A stretch of DNA of 64,000 nucleotides from Pseudomonas sp. MWU16-30317. GTDB taxonomy: Bacteria; Pseudomonadota; Gammaproteobacteria; Pseudomonadales; Pseudomonadaceae. Shown here piece by piece: positions 29,558-37,797 of this stretch. Numbering within the stretch: the stretch's first letter is position 1; every line of letters starts with the position of its first letter. The notes below the pieces were generated by a model that was not told where the DNA came from, did no database searches, and saw only the letters and a program-made list of their open reading frames with translations. A program made the position numbers and the translations under genes. The stretch spans positions 186,001 to 250,000 of the forward strand of contig NZ_JAIWJA010000007.1 of NCBI RefSeq assembly GCF_020515695.1, in the 5' to 3' direction.

Positions 29558-31513
29558 TCAAGCGACTTTCATGGTCCTGTGCGTCTCGATCAGGTGCTGT
29601 ACCACTCCCGGATCGGCCAAGGTGGAGATATCGCCGAGCGCGTCGTATTCCCCGGTGGCTATCTTGCGCAAGATACGGCGCATGATCTTGCCCGAACGGG
29701 TCTTGGGCAGGCCAGGCGCCCACTGGATGACATCCGGCGAAGCGATCGGACCGATCTCCTTGCGCACCCAGTTCTTCAGTTCGAGGCGCAAGGACTCGCT
29801 GGGCTCTTCGCCGCCGTTGAGAGTGACGTAGACATAAATGCCCTGGCCTTTGAGGTCATGGGGCACGCCCACCACCGCCGCCTCGGCCACTTTCGGATGG
29901 GCGACCATGGCGCTTTCGATCTCGGCCGTGCCCATGCGGTGCCCGGACACGTTGAGCACGTCGTCGACCCGCCCGGTGATCCAGTAGTAGCCATCCTCAT
30001 CGCGCCGGGCACCGTCGCCGGTGAAGTACATGCCGCGGAAGGTCTTGAAATAGGTGTCGACGAAACGGTCGTGATCGCCATACAGCGTGCGCGACTGACC
30101 CGGCCAGGAGTCGAGGATCACCAGATTGCCTTCGTTGGCGCCTTCGATGATGTTACCCAGGTTGTCGACCAGCGCCGGCACCACGCCGAAGAACGGCTTG
30201 GTCGCCGAGCCCGGCTTGAGGCCTGTTGCACCCGGCAGCGGGCTGATGAGAATGCCGCCGGTTTCGGTCTGCCACCAGGTGTCGACGATCGGGCAATGCT
30301 GCTTGCCGATGGTGTTGTAGTACCAGTTCCAGGCCTCGGGGTTGATGGGCTCACCCACTGAGCCGAGCAGGCGCAGGCTCGAACCGTCTGCACCTTCGAC
30401 CGCCTTGGTGCCCTCCGCCATCATGGCGCGGATCGCCGTAGGGGCGGTGTAGAGGATGTTGACCTTGTGCTTGTCGATGATTTTCGACAGCCGTGTGATG
30501 TCCGGGTAGTTGGGCACGCCTTCGAACAGCAAGGTGGTGGCGCCGTTTGCCAGCGGCCCGTAGACGATGTAGCTGTGGCCGGTGACCCAGCCCACATCGG
30601 CGGTGCACCAATAGATGTCACCAGGCTTGTAGTCGAACACCCGCTCGTGGGTCAGCGCGGCATACACCAGATAGCCCCCGGTGGTGTGCAGCACGCCTTT
30701 TGGCTTGCCGGTGGACCCGGAGGTGTAAAGGATGAACAGCGGCTCTTCGGCGCCCATCTCCTTGGGCAGGCAATGACTGGAAGCGACCTTCATCAGGTCT
30801 TCGTACCAGATGTCACGATGCTGGTGCCAGGCGATGTCGCCGCCAGTGCGCTTGCAGACGATGATCTTCTGCACGCTTTTGGTGTCCGGGTTGGTCAGCG
30901 CCAGGTCGACGTTGGCCTTCAGCGCCGTGCGCTTGCCGCCACGCAGGCCTTCGTCGGCGGTGATCACCACCTTGGACTGGCAGTCGCTGATGCGCCCGGC
31001 CAGGGCCTCGGGCGAGAAGCCGCCGAATACCACGGAGTGAATGGCGCCGATGCGCGTGCAGGCCAGCATCGCCACCACGGCCTCGGGAATCATCGGCATG
31101 TAGATAGTCACGACGTCGCCGCGGTGCACGTCCTGACCGCGCAGGGCGTTGGCGAACTTGCAGACTTGCTCGTGCAGCTCGCGGTAGGTGATGTTGCGGT
31201 GTTCCGAAGGGTCATCGCCCTCCCAGATGATCGCTATCTGATCGCCGCGCTCGGCGAGGTGGCGGTCCAGGCAATTATGGGAAACGTTGAGCGTCCCGTC
31301 GGCAAACCATTTGATATCGACATGGTGATCGTCGAAGGACGTCTGTTTGACCGTGGTAAAGGGTTTGATCCAGTCGAGACGCTGGGCCTGTTCGCGCCAG
31401 AAACCGTCGGGGTTGATCACCGACTGCTGATACATCGCCTTGTAGGTCGCTTCGTCCGTCAAGGTACTAGCCGCTACGTCGGGGCGAACCGGATAAAGGG
31501 AAGCCGCACTCAT
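29558..31513 (-). CDS. acsA: acetyl-CoA synthetase
   Basis: 651 aa if started at the second of two adjacent ATGs (31516 and 31513; MSAASLYPVRPDVAASTL). It makes acetyl-CoA from acetate, ATP and CoA through acetyl-AMP. Motifs: LFILYTSGSTGKPKGVLHTTGGYL (P-loop A3), TWWQTETGGIL (A5), YFTGDGARRDEDGYYWITGRVDDVLNVSGHR (A7-A8), and the acetylatable catalytic Lys in PKTRSGKIMRR near the C-terminus. Next to aotJ as in P. aeruginosa PA0887/PA0888. Confidence 0.97.
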   Translation of the reverse strand: MSAASLYPVRPDVAASTLTDEATYKAMYQQSVINPDGFWREQAQRLDWIKPFTTVKQTSFDDHHVDIKWFADGTLNVSHNCLDRHLAERGDQIAIIWEGDDPSEHRNITYRELHEQVCKFANALRGQDVHRGDVVTIYMPMIPEAVVAMLACTRIGAIHSVVFGGFSPEALAGRISDCQSKVVITADEGLRGGKRTALKANVDLALTNPDTKSVQKIIVCKRTGGDIAWHQHRDIWYEDLMKVASSHCLPKEMGAEEPLFILYTSGSTGKPKGVLHTTGGYLVYAALTHERVFDYKPGDIYWCTADVGWVTGHSYIVYGPLANGATTLLFEGVPNYPDITRLSKIIDKHKVNILYTAPTAIRAMMAEGTKAVEGADGSSLRLLGSVGEPINPEAWNWYYNTIGKQHCPIVDTWWQTETGGILISPLPGATGLKPGSATKPFFGVVPALVDNLGNIIEGANEGNLVILDSWPGQSRTLYGDHDRFVDTYFKTFRGMYFTGDGARRDEDGYYWITGRVDDVLNVSGHRMGTAEIESAMVAHPKVAEAAVVGVPHDLKGQGIYVYVTLNGGEEPSESLRLELKNWVRKEIGPIASPDVIQWAPGLPKTRSGKIMRRILRKIATGEYDALGDISTLADPGVVQHLIETHRTMKVA

Positions 31514-31665
31514 CATAAGGTTCCTCAGCACAATCGTTGTTTTTGTATGGCCGTGTTGTAAGCCGGATCCCCGCTAAAGGCCATTCGACAATGGTAGTAA
31601 AACAAGGGTAGCCAATTATTCATGCGAGGGATGGGCGCGTAAAAGGTTCACCGCGGCCAATGCGT

Positions 31666-33222
31666 TCAATGCCCTTCGCTGACGCCATAGGCCCGCAGTT
31701 TGTTGGCGATGGTGGTATGGGAAACCCCCAGGCGTTTGCCCAGCGAGCGGCTGGTGCTGAAATCGCGATACAGGCGTTCGAGCACGGCCTTTTCGAAGCG
31801 CCCGACGATTTCGCCCAGGTCGCCATCCAGAGAAAACTCGCCGAGCGGCGGTTGCTCGCCGAAATCCGCCAGGCGCAAATGCTCGGCGCGGATCAAGCGC
31901 CCTGCGCTCAAGGCCACAGCCTGGAACAGCACGTCTTCGAGCTGGCGCACATTGCCTGGCCAGTGATACAGCCGCAGCCGGTCTTGCGCGCTGGGCAACA
32001 ACGTCGGCAGCGGGCAGCCGATCTGATGGCTCGCCTGAGCCAGAAAATGCCGCTCCAGCTCGCCGAGGCCGTCCATGCAGTCGCGCAAGGGCGGAATATC
32101 CAGGGTCAGCACGCTGAGGCGCCGGTGCAGCTCCTGGCCGAATTCGCCCAGCTCGCTGCTGGCGGCCAGATCGATCTGGGTCGAACAGATAATGCGAACA
32201 TCCAGCGCCACCTGCTCCTCGCTGCCGACCCGGCAGAACCAGCCCTGCTGCAGATAGCTGAGCAATTTGGCCTGCAGGCGCGGGCTCAACGCCCCGACGC
32301 CGTCAATCAACAGGCTGCCGCCGGCCGCCAGTTCCAACAGCCCGAGGCGGCCATCGCTGCGCGCGCCCTCGAACGCCGCCGGGCCGTAGCCGAACAGCTC
32401 GGTGTCGATCATCGGCTCCGACAAATCGGCGCAGTTGAGCACCATGAAGGGTGCCTGGGCCCGCGGACTGAGGAAATGGCAGGCGCGGGCGAGGAGTTTC
32501 TTGCCGGTGCCGGGCTCGCCACTGATCAGCAGCGGTGCATCGACCGTGGCCATGCGCTGCGCCGCTTCGACCACCGCCGTCAGAGCCCGCGAGCTGTGAA
32601 AGATACTGTCGAAACCATGTAGCTCGCGTTTGCGCACCTGATAGATGCCCTCGCCCACGTGATCGGCACGGTGCAGGGTCAGTACCGCACCGGCCAGGCT
32701 GTCTTCCTCGGCGACTGGTGCGTCCAGCGGGGCGATATCGGCCAGATAGGCGTCACCGCAGACGTTCATCCGCAGCCCCTGAACCGCCGAGGCGTTGGCG
32801 CCGAGCAGGTCCGGCAAGTGCGCAGCATCGGTGTAGTGCGACAGCTCCAGGCCATGCAGTTGATCGACAGGCACTTCGAGCATTTGCACCGCGGCACGAT
32901 TGGCGGCGACGATGGCACCGTCGCGATCGATCGACAGCACCGGGTCGCGCAGCGCGCCCAGCAGGGTGTCAAGTTCGGTACGCTGGCGCTCGCTGGGCAT
33001 CAGGTGCACGCTACGCAAGCTGATCACACCCGCCACAGCCGATAACGCTGCAGATATCGCCTGCAAACCGTCGCGCGTCAGTTGCGGGCAGCGCAGGTAC
33101 AGCACGTCGTTGTTATTGCCTGCGACTTCGGTACGCGACACCTGGATATCCTGCGCAATCAGCAGGTCGAGGATGTCGCGCAGAATGCCGATTCGATTCT
33201 GGCAATGAACCTTGATTCGCAT
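31666..33222 (-). CDS. phhR: TyrR-type aromatic amino acid regulator PhhR
   Basis: 518 aa from the ATG at 33222 (MRIKVHCQNRIGILRDILDLL). Domain order: ACT (1-75), PAS (about 80-190, LLGALRDPVLSIDRDGAIVAANRAA), AAA+ (about 205-430, GEPGTGKKLLARACHFLS), and a Fis-like helix-turn-helix at the end (GKRLGVSHTTIANKLRAYG). The GAFTGA loop of sigma54 activators is replaced by GYGPAAFEG, as in TyrR/PhhR, so it should work with sigma70. The Walker A has KK where P. aeruginosa PhhR (recalled) has KE. It diverges from phhB. Confidence 0.93.
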   Translation of the reverse strand: MRIKVHCQNRIGILRDILDLLIAQDIQVSRTEVAGNNNDVLYLRCPQLTRDGLQAISAALSAVAGVISLRSVHLMPSERQRTELDTLLGALRDPVLSIDRDGAIVAANRAAVQMLEVPVDQLHGLELSHYTDAAHLPDLLGANASAVQGLRMNVCGDAYLADIAPLDAPVAEEDSLAGAVLTLHRADHVGEGIYQVRKRELHGFDSIFHSSRALTAVVEAAQRMATVDAPLLISGEPGTGKKLLARACHFLSPRAQAPFMVLNCADLSEPMIDTELFGYGPAAFEGARSDGRLGLLELAAGGSLLIDGVGALSPRLQAKLLSYLQQGWFCRVGSEEQVALDVRIICSTQIDLAASSELGEFGQELHRRLSVLTLDIPPLRDCMDGLGELERHFLAQASHQIGCPLPTLLPSAQDRLRLYHWPGNVRQLEDVLFQAVALSAGRLIRAEHLRLADFGEQPPLGEFSLDGDLGEIVGRFEKAVLERLYRDFSTSRSLGKRLGVSHTTIANKLRAYGVSEGH

Positions 33223-33279
33223 GGCCAATCCTTATTGTCATGAGGCACGCATCGAGCGATGGGCGAATGCGGGGAACCG

Positions 33280-33297
33280 TGTAAAGAATAGATGACA
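33280..33297. promoter_or_regulatory. PhhR/TyrR box between phhR and phhB
   Basis: TGTAAA-N6-ATGACA matches 10 of 12 positions of the TGTAAA-N6-TTTACA box. It is about 90 bases before the phhB ATG and 58 before the phhR ATG, a good place to control both. Confidence 0.5.
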
Positions 33298-33386
33298 AAA
33301 TTGACCGCTTGTCCGTTACGGTGATCGCCGGTCAGTGGATCTACCGTTCGTCGGCAACGCCGACTTCAACTACTCAGGAGTGCCCG

Positions 33387-33731
33387 ATGACGACCCTCGA
33401 CAAAGCCCGATGCGAACCCTGCCGCAGCGACTCCCCCCGCGTCGAAGCCGCCCAGTTGCCCGCCCTGCTGCGCCAGCTCCCCGGCTGGCAGGTAGAGAAT
33501 CGGTACGGTATCGAACAACTGGAGAAGAGCTTCAGCTTCGAGAATTTTCGCCAGGCACTGGAATTTACCAATGCCGTGGGCGAACTGGCCGAAGCCGAAG
33601 ATCACCACCCGGCGCTGCTGACCGAGTGGGGCAAGGTCACCGTGACCTGGTGGACCCATTCGATCAAGGGGCTGCACCGCAATGATTTCATCATGGCGGC
33701 GCGCACCGAGCAGGCTTTCGTGGAGCGCTGA
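33387..33731 (+). CDS. phhB: pterin-4a-carbinolamine dehydratase
   Basis: 114 aa from the ATG at 33387, with AGGAG seven bases upstream. It dehydrates 4a-hydroxytetrahydropterin so that the cofactor of phenylalanine hydroxylase can be reduced again. The family core is visible as LPGWQVENRYGIEQLEKSFSF, NFRQALEFTNAVGELAEAEDHHPALLTEWGKVTVTWWTHSIKGLHRNDFIMA, including the catalytic HHP. In most pseudomonads phhA precedes phhB; here phhB directly follows the promoter region and phhA is missing. Confidence 0.95.
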   Translation: MTTLDKARCEPCRSDSPRVEAAQLPALLRQLPGWQVENRYGIEQLEKSFSFENFRQALEFTNAVGELAEAEDHHPALLTEWGKVTVTWWTHSIKGLHRNDFIMAARTEQAFVER

Positions 33732-33751
33732 ATCACGCTGTGAGCGCGTCG

Positions 33752-35623
33752 CTAGCGAAGGTCGCCGCGCAACACCTGTACCTGTTCGCGCAAGCGCCCG
33801 GGCAGCAGCGCATCGGCCGCCGCCGGCTGCCCGGCGACCACCGTGACGTGCGACCACAGCCGACGGAACACGCCCTTGTTGGGGTCGCGACTGAAAAAAC
33901 TGCCCCACAGCCCTTGCAGCGCCATGGGGATCACCGGCACCGGGCTGGACTTGAGAATAGTGGTGACGCCACCCTTGAACTCGTTGATTTCGCCGTCGGC
34001 CGTCAGCTTGCCCTCAGGGAAGATGCACACCAGTTCGCCCTGCGCCAGGTACGCCTGAATACGCGCGAATGCCTGCTCGTAAACCGCCAGGTCCTCACTG
34101 CGCCCGGCAATCGGGATCGCCCCGGCGGTGCGGAAGATGAAGTTGAGCACCGGCAGCCGGTAGATCTTGTAATACATCACGAAGCGAATCGGCCGCCGCA
34201 CCGCACCACTGATCAGCAATGCATCGACGAACGACACATGGTTGCACACCAGCAGCGCCGCGCCCTCCTCCGGAATCAGTTCAAGACCGCGGTGCTCTAC
34301 CCGGTACATCGAATGCCCGAGCAGCCAGATCAAAAAGCGCATGGTGAATTCCGGCACGATGCGGAAGATGTACACGCTGACCAGCACGTTGAGCAAAGAC
34401 ACCACAAGAAACAGCTGCGGGATCGACAGCTTGACCACGCTCAACAGCACGATCGAAACAATCGCCGACACCACCATGAACAGCGCGTTGAGAATGTTGT
34501 TGGCGGCAATCACCCGCGCCCGTTCATGCTCGGGGGTTCGCGACTGAATCAGTGCATACAGCGGCACGATATAGAAGCCACCGAACACCCCCAGGCCGAG
34601 GATATCGAACAACACCCACCAGGCCTGGCCGATCGCCAGGACTTGTGTCCAGCCCAAGGCCGTATCGCCAGGCGGGAAGCCGCCCGAATGCCACCACAGC
34701 AACAGGCCGAAGAAGGTCAGGCCGAAGGCGCCGAACGGCACCAGGCCGATCTCCACCTTGCGCCCGGACAGCCGCTCGCAGAGCATCGAGCCCAGGGCGA
34801 TGCCGACCGAAAATACCGTGAGGATCAAGGTCACCACGGTTTCGTCGCCATCCATCCACTGCTTGGCATACGCGGGAATCTGGGTCAGGTAGATGGCCCC
34901 GACGAACCAGAACCACGAGTTGCCGACGATCGAGCGCGACACCGCCTTGGTCTGTCCCAGCCCCATGCGCAAGGTAGCGGCGGTCTGGGTGAAGATGTTC
35001 CACTTGATCTGCATGCCGGGCGTCGACGCCGCCGTGCGCGGAATCCCGCGGCTGGCCAGGTACCCCAGCGCGGCGATGGCGACGATGGCCACGCCGACGA
35101 TAGGCTCGTAGTGGGAATTGGACATGATCACGCCGGCACTGATGGTGCCGGCCAGAATCGCCAGGAAGGTGCCCATTTCCACCAGGCCGTTGCCGCCGAC
35201 CAGCTCTTCGGGCCGTAACGCCTGCGGCAGGATCGAATACTTGACCGGCCCGAACAGCGCCGAGTGGGTGCCCATGGCGAACAGCGCCAGAAGCATCATC
35301 CACAGATGGTTGAACATGAACCCAGTGGCGCCCACCGCCATGATCACGATTTCGGCGAGCTTGATCACCCGAATCAACTGGTCCTTGGGGTATTTCTCGC
35401 CCACCTGGCCGGCCAGCGCCGAAAACAGAAAGAACGGCAGGATGAACAGCATCGCGCACAGATTGACCCAAATGGAGCGGTCACCGTCGATGTTGAGCTT
35501 GTAGAGAATGGCGAGGATCAGCGATTGCTTGAAGACGTTATCGTTGAACGCGCCCAGCGATTGCGTCACGAAAAACGGCAGAAAACGCCGCTTGCCCAAC
35601 AGACTGAATTGCGACTGGCTCAT
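33752..35623 (-). CDS. MFS transporter fused to 1-acyl-glycerol-phosphate acyltransferase domain
   Basis: 623 aa from the ATG at 35623 (MSQSQFSLLGKRRFLPFFVTQSLGAFNDNVFKQSL). The N-terminal 410 residues form an LplT-like major facilitator with about 12 membrane segments. The C-terminal part is a PlsC domain: NHVSFVDALL gives the NHx4D catalytic motif, and VCIFPEGKLTADGEI the FPEG motif. Together they should flip lysophospholipid or a related lipid inward and re-acylate it, like E. coli LplT-Aas but without the acyl-ACP synthetase domain. The role in phospholipid repair is inference from this family. It converges on phhB. Confidence 0.88.
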   Translation of the reverse strand: MSQSQFSLLGKRRFLPFFVTQSLGAFNDNVFKQSLILAILYKLNIDGDRSIWVNLCAMLFILPFFLFSALAGQVGEKYPKDQLIRVIKLAEIVIMAVGATGFMFNHLWMMLLALFAMGTHSALFGPVKYSILPQALRPEELVGGNGLVEMGTFLAILAGTISAGVIMSNSHYEPIVGVAIVAIAALGYLASRGIPRTAASTPGMQIKWNIFTQTAATLRMGLGQTKAVSRSIVGNSWFWFVGAIYLTQIPAYAKQWMDGDETVVTLILTVFSVGIALGSMLCERLSGRKVEIGLVPFGAFGLTFFGLLLWWHSGGFPPGDTALGWTQVLAIGQAWWVLFDILGLGVFGGFYIVPLYALIQSRTPEHERARVIAANNILNALFMVVSAIVSIVLLSVVKLSIPQLFLVVSLLNVLVSVYIFRIVPEFTMRFLIWLLGHSMYRVEHRGLELIPEEGAALLVCNHVSFVDALLISGAVRRPIRFVMYYKIYRLPVLNFIFRTAGAIPIAGRSEDLAVYEQAFARIQAYLAQGELVCIFPEGKLTADGEINEFKGGVTTILKSSPVPVIPMALQGLWGSFFSRDPNKGVFRRLWSHVTVVAGQPAAADALLPGRLREQVQVLRGDLR

Positions 35624-35745
35624 CGTCCCTGTACCTGTGTGGCGCCGAAGGTCGGCCGAATAAGGCCAAATGCGACTTAGCCTTATCGATTGGATTGCCG
35701 ATGTCCACAAAAAGCCACAACAAACGCCGCATCACCGCATCACGA

Positions 35746-36966
35746 TCATTGCGTCAGCGCAGCGGCCGCCGGCTTGCGCCACAGACCGAACAAGGCCAGC
35801 AGGCACAGGCAGATCAGGCCGATGGCATAACCGTCGCTGGTAGCGATCAGGCCGAAATGCTGCACGGCAAAGCCCGCGCACAAGGCCGGCAAGCAGAACG
35901 CCAGGTAGCTCAAGACATAAAAGGTCGCCATCAACCCTGCCCGTTCATGGGCCAGGGCCAAGGGCATGACACTGCGCACCGAGCCCAGAAAACCGCTGCC
36001 GAAACCGGCGCCCGCTACCACCGTGCCAATAAAGAACAGCAATACCCCGCCACTGTGCATGGCCAGCAGAATCAGCGCCGCACCTGCGGCCAGAAAACTC
36101 GCACCCAACACCAGGCTGCGCTGCGCTGAACCATGGCGCATCACCGCGATGGCCAGCGCACCGCTGAGCGTCATGGTGGCCACCAGAGCGCCGCCGAGCA
36201 GATTGGAGGTCGAGCCGGTGGCAGCGCGCACCAATGACGGCGCCAGGGACAGAAAGAACCCGCCCAGCGACCAGGTGGCCACATCCACCGGCAGCATCCG
36301 CAGCAAGGCCTGGCGCGCCTGCGGCGGCACACTCAGCGCCGGACGCAACGAAGCCAGCGCGCCAGGTTGCGGGCTGACGCTTTCGCGCAGGCGCCAGAGC
36401 AGCAGCACCTGCACCACGAAGCAGCCGAGCATGGCAATGTAGGACAACTGCAACGGCCACGGCGCATATTGCAGCAGCACGCTGGTGCCGAAGGCGCCCA
36501 CCGCCATGCCGATCAAGGGCGACAGGCTGTTGATCAAGGGCCCCTTGTCGCGGTGATAATCGATCAAGGCCGCACCCAGCACGCTGGTGGCCATGCCGGT
36601 AGCGAACCCTTGCAGCAGGCGCGCGGCGATCAACCAGGCAACACTATCGGCATAGATGAACAGCAGCATCGCCGGAATTTCCAGGAGCAACGCCAGCAAC
36701 AACACGGGCCGCCGGCCTAGGTAGTCGGACAGCGACCCTACGGTAAGCAATGCCAGCAGCAGGCTGAAGGCGTATACCGCGAATATCAACGTCAAGGTCG
36801 CGGAGGAAAATCCCCAGGCTTCCTGATACAAATGGTACAGCGGCGTCGGCGCGCTGGACGCCGCCAGAAAGCTCACCAGAATGAACGACAGATAGACCAG
36901 CGCCGTACGATCGGCAAACCCGCCGGACGCTGTCGTCGAAGATGAAGCAGTGGAATCAGCGGACAT
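35746..36966 (-). CDS. MFS transporter, putative drug efflux pump
   Basis: 406 aa with about 12 membrane segments. The loop 2-3 motif appears as GSLSDYLGRRPVLLLALLLE. The start MSADSTASSSTTASGGFADRTALVYLSF has a Ser/Thr-rich cytoplasmic tail. It diverges from a TetR repressor across 93 bases with a likely operator, the classic layout of a substrate-induced efflux pump. The substrate is unknown. Confidence 0.88.
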   Translation of the reverse strand: MSADSTASSSTTASGGFADRTALVYLSFILVSFLAASSAPTPLYHLYQEAWGFSSATLTLIFAVYAFSLLLALLTVGSLSDYLGRRPVLLLALLLEIPAMLLFIYADSVAWLIAARLLQGFATGMATSVLGAALIDYHRDKGPLINSLSPLIGMAVGAFGTSVLLQYAPWPLQLSYIAMLGCFVVQVLLLWRLRESVSPQPGALASLRPALSVPPQARQALLRMLPVDVATWSLGGFFLSLAPSLVRAATGSTSNLLGGALVATMTLSGALAIAVMRHGSAQRSLVLGASFLAAGAALILLAMHSGGVLLFFIGTVVAGAGFGSGFLGSVRSVMPLALAHERAGLMATFYVLSYLAFCLPALCAGFAVQHFGLIATSDGYAIGLICLCLLALFGLWRKPAAAALTQ

Positions 36967-37029
36967 GTGCAGGCCCTCCCGTTAAAGCTACATTTTTGCG
37001 TTAAAGGAGTCTGTACCCCTCCCGAGCTT

Positions 37030-37043
37030 AAAGCAAACGCTTT
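37030..37043. promoter_or_regulatory. possible TetR operator
   Basis: AAAGC-AAAC-GCTTT lies in the 93-base gap between the MFS and TetR genes, nested inside an outer CTTAA...TTAAG. It is a reasonable site for the divergently encoded regulator. Confidence 0.4.
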
Positions 37044-37059
37044 GTGTTAAGGTCACGCC

Positions 37060-37620
37060 ATGGCTATTAAAGAAGGTATTCGCACGGGGGGCCGCAGTGC
37101 CCGTGTACAGGAATCGATCCACGCGGCCGTGCGCGCACTGCTCGTCGAGCAGGATCGCGCATCCATCACCGTGCCGCAAATCGCCGCACGCGCGGGGGTC
37201 ACGCCGTCGACCATCTATCGGCGCTGGGGCGACCTCACCGCGTTGCTGGCCGATGTCGCGGTGTCGCGCCTGCAACCGGACAGCGGCCCGCTCGACACCG
37301 GCTCGCTGCGCGGTGATCTGCTGGCCTGGGCCGAACAGTATCTTGACGAGATGAACTCCGAACCCGGCCGCAACATGGCCCGCGACATCGTCAGCAGTTG
37401 CAGCTCGGGCTATTGCACGACCATCTTGCGCGGCCAGCTGCAGGCGATCATCGACCGCGCCCGGGCCCGTGACGAGGTCGCCCCCGATGCGGATCGGCTG
37501 CTCGACCTGATCGTCGCGCCGATCCTCTTTCGCCTGCTGTTCGCCGAAGCGCCCGCCACCACGGAACATGTCCAAAGCCTGGTCGACAGCAGCCTTTCGA
37601 CCTTGGTCGGCGCTGACTAA
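37060..37620 (+). CDS. TetR/AcrR family transcriptional regulator
   Basis: 186 aa. The N-terminal helix-turn-helix is ITVPQIAARAGVTPSTIYRRWGDLTALLADVAV (residues about 34-66), with the YRRW variant of the recognition helix. The C-terminal ligand-binding domain is helical (LRGDLLAWAEQYLDEMNSE ... LLDLIVAPILFRLLFAEAPATTEHVQSLVDSSLSTL), of the TetR_C_11/16 type. It probably represses the divergent MFS gene and itself. Confidence 0.9.
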   Translation: MAIKEGIRTGGRSARVQESIHAAVRALLVEQDRASITVPQIAARAGVTPSTIYRRWGDLTALLADVAVSRLQPDSGPLDTGSLRGDLLAWAEQYLDEMNSEPGRNMARDIVSSCSSGYCTTILRGQLQAIIDRARARDEVAPDADRLLDLIVAPILFRLLFAEAPATTEHVQSLVDSSLSTLVGAD

Positions 37621-37664
37621 AAGCGGGCTGCATGGCAGACTGCGAGCGCGCAAATGACACGGAT

Positions 37665-37759
37665 CCCTATGGTGAGGGGGCTCGCTCCCGAGGGGCCGGC
37701 TCTGCCATTGAGGGGCGTGTCAGGCTGGACCTCTCGGGAGCAAGCCCCCTTACATAGGG
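37665..37759. repeat. REP pair upstream of the hybrid kinase
   Basis: CCCTATGGTGAGGGGGCTCGCTCCCGAGGGG is mirrored by CCTCTCGGGAGCAAGCCCCCTTACATAGGG. It covers the apparent N-terminal extension of the kinase frame, another reason to start that gene at 37798. Confidence 0.85.
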
Positions 37760-37797
37760 TAGCGCTCCTGCATTTCGTCATGATCTGGAGCCGATCG

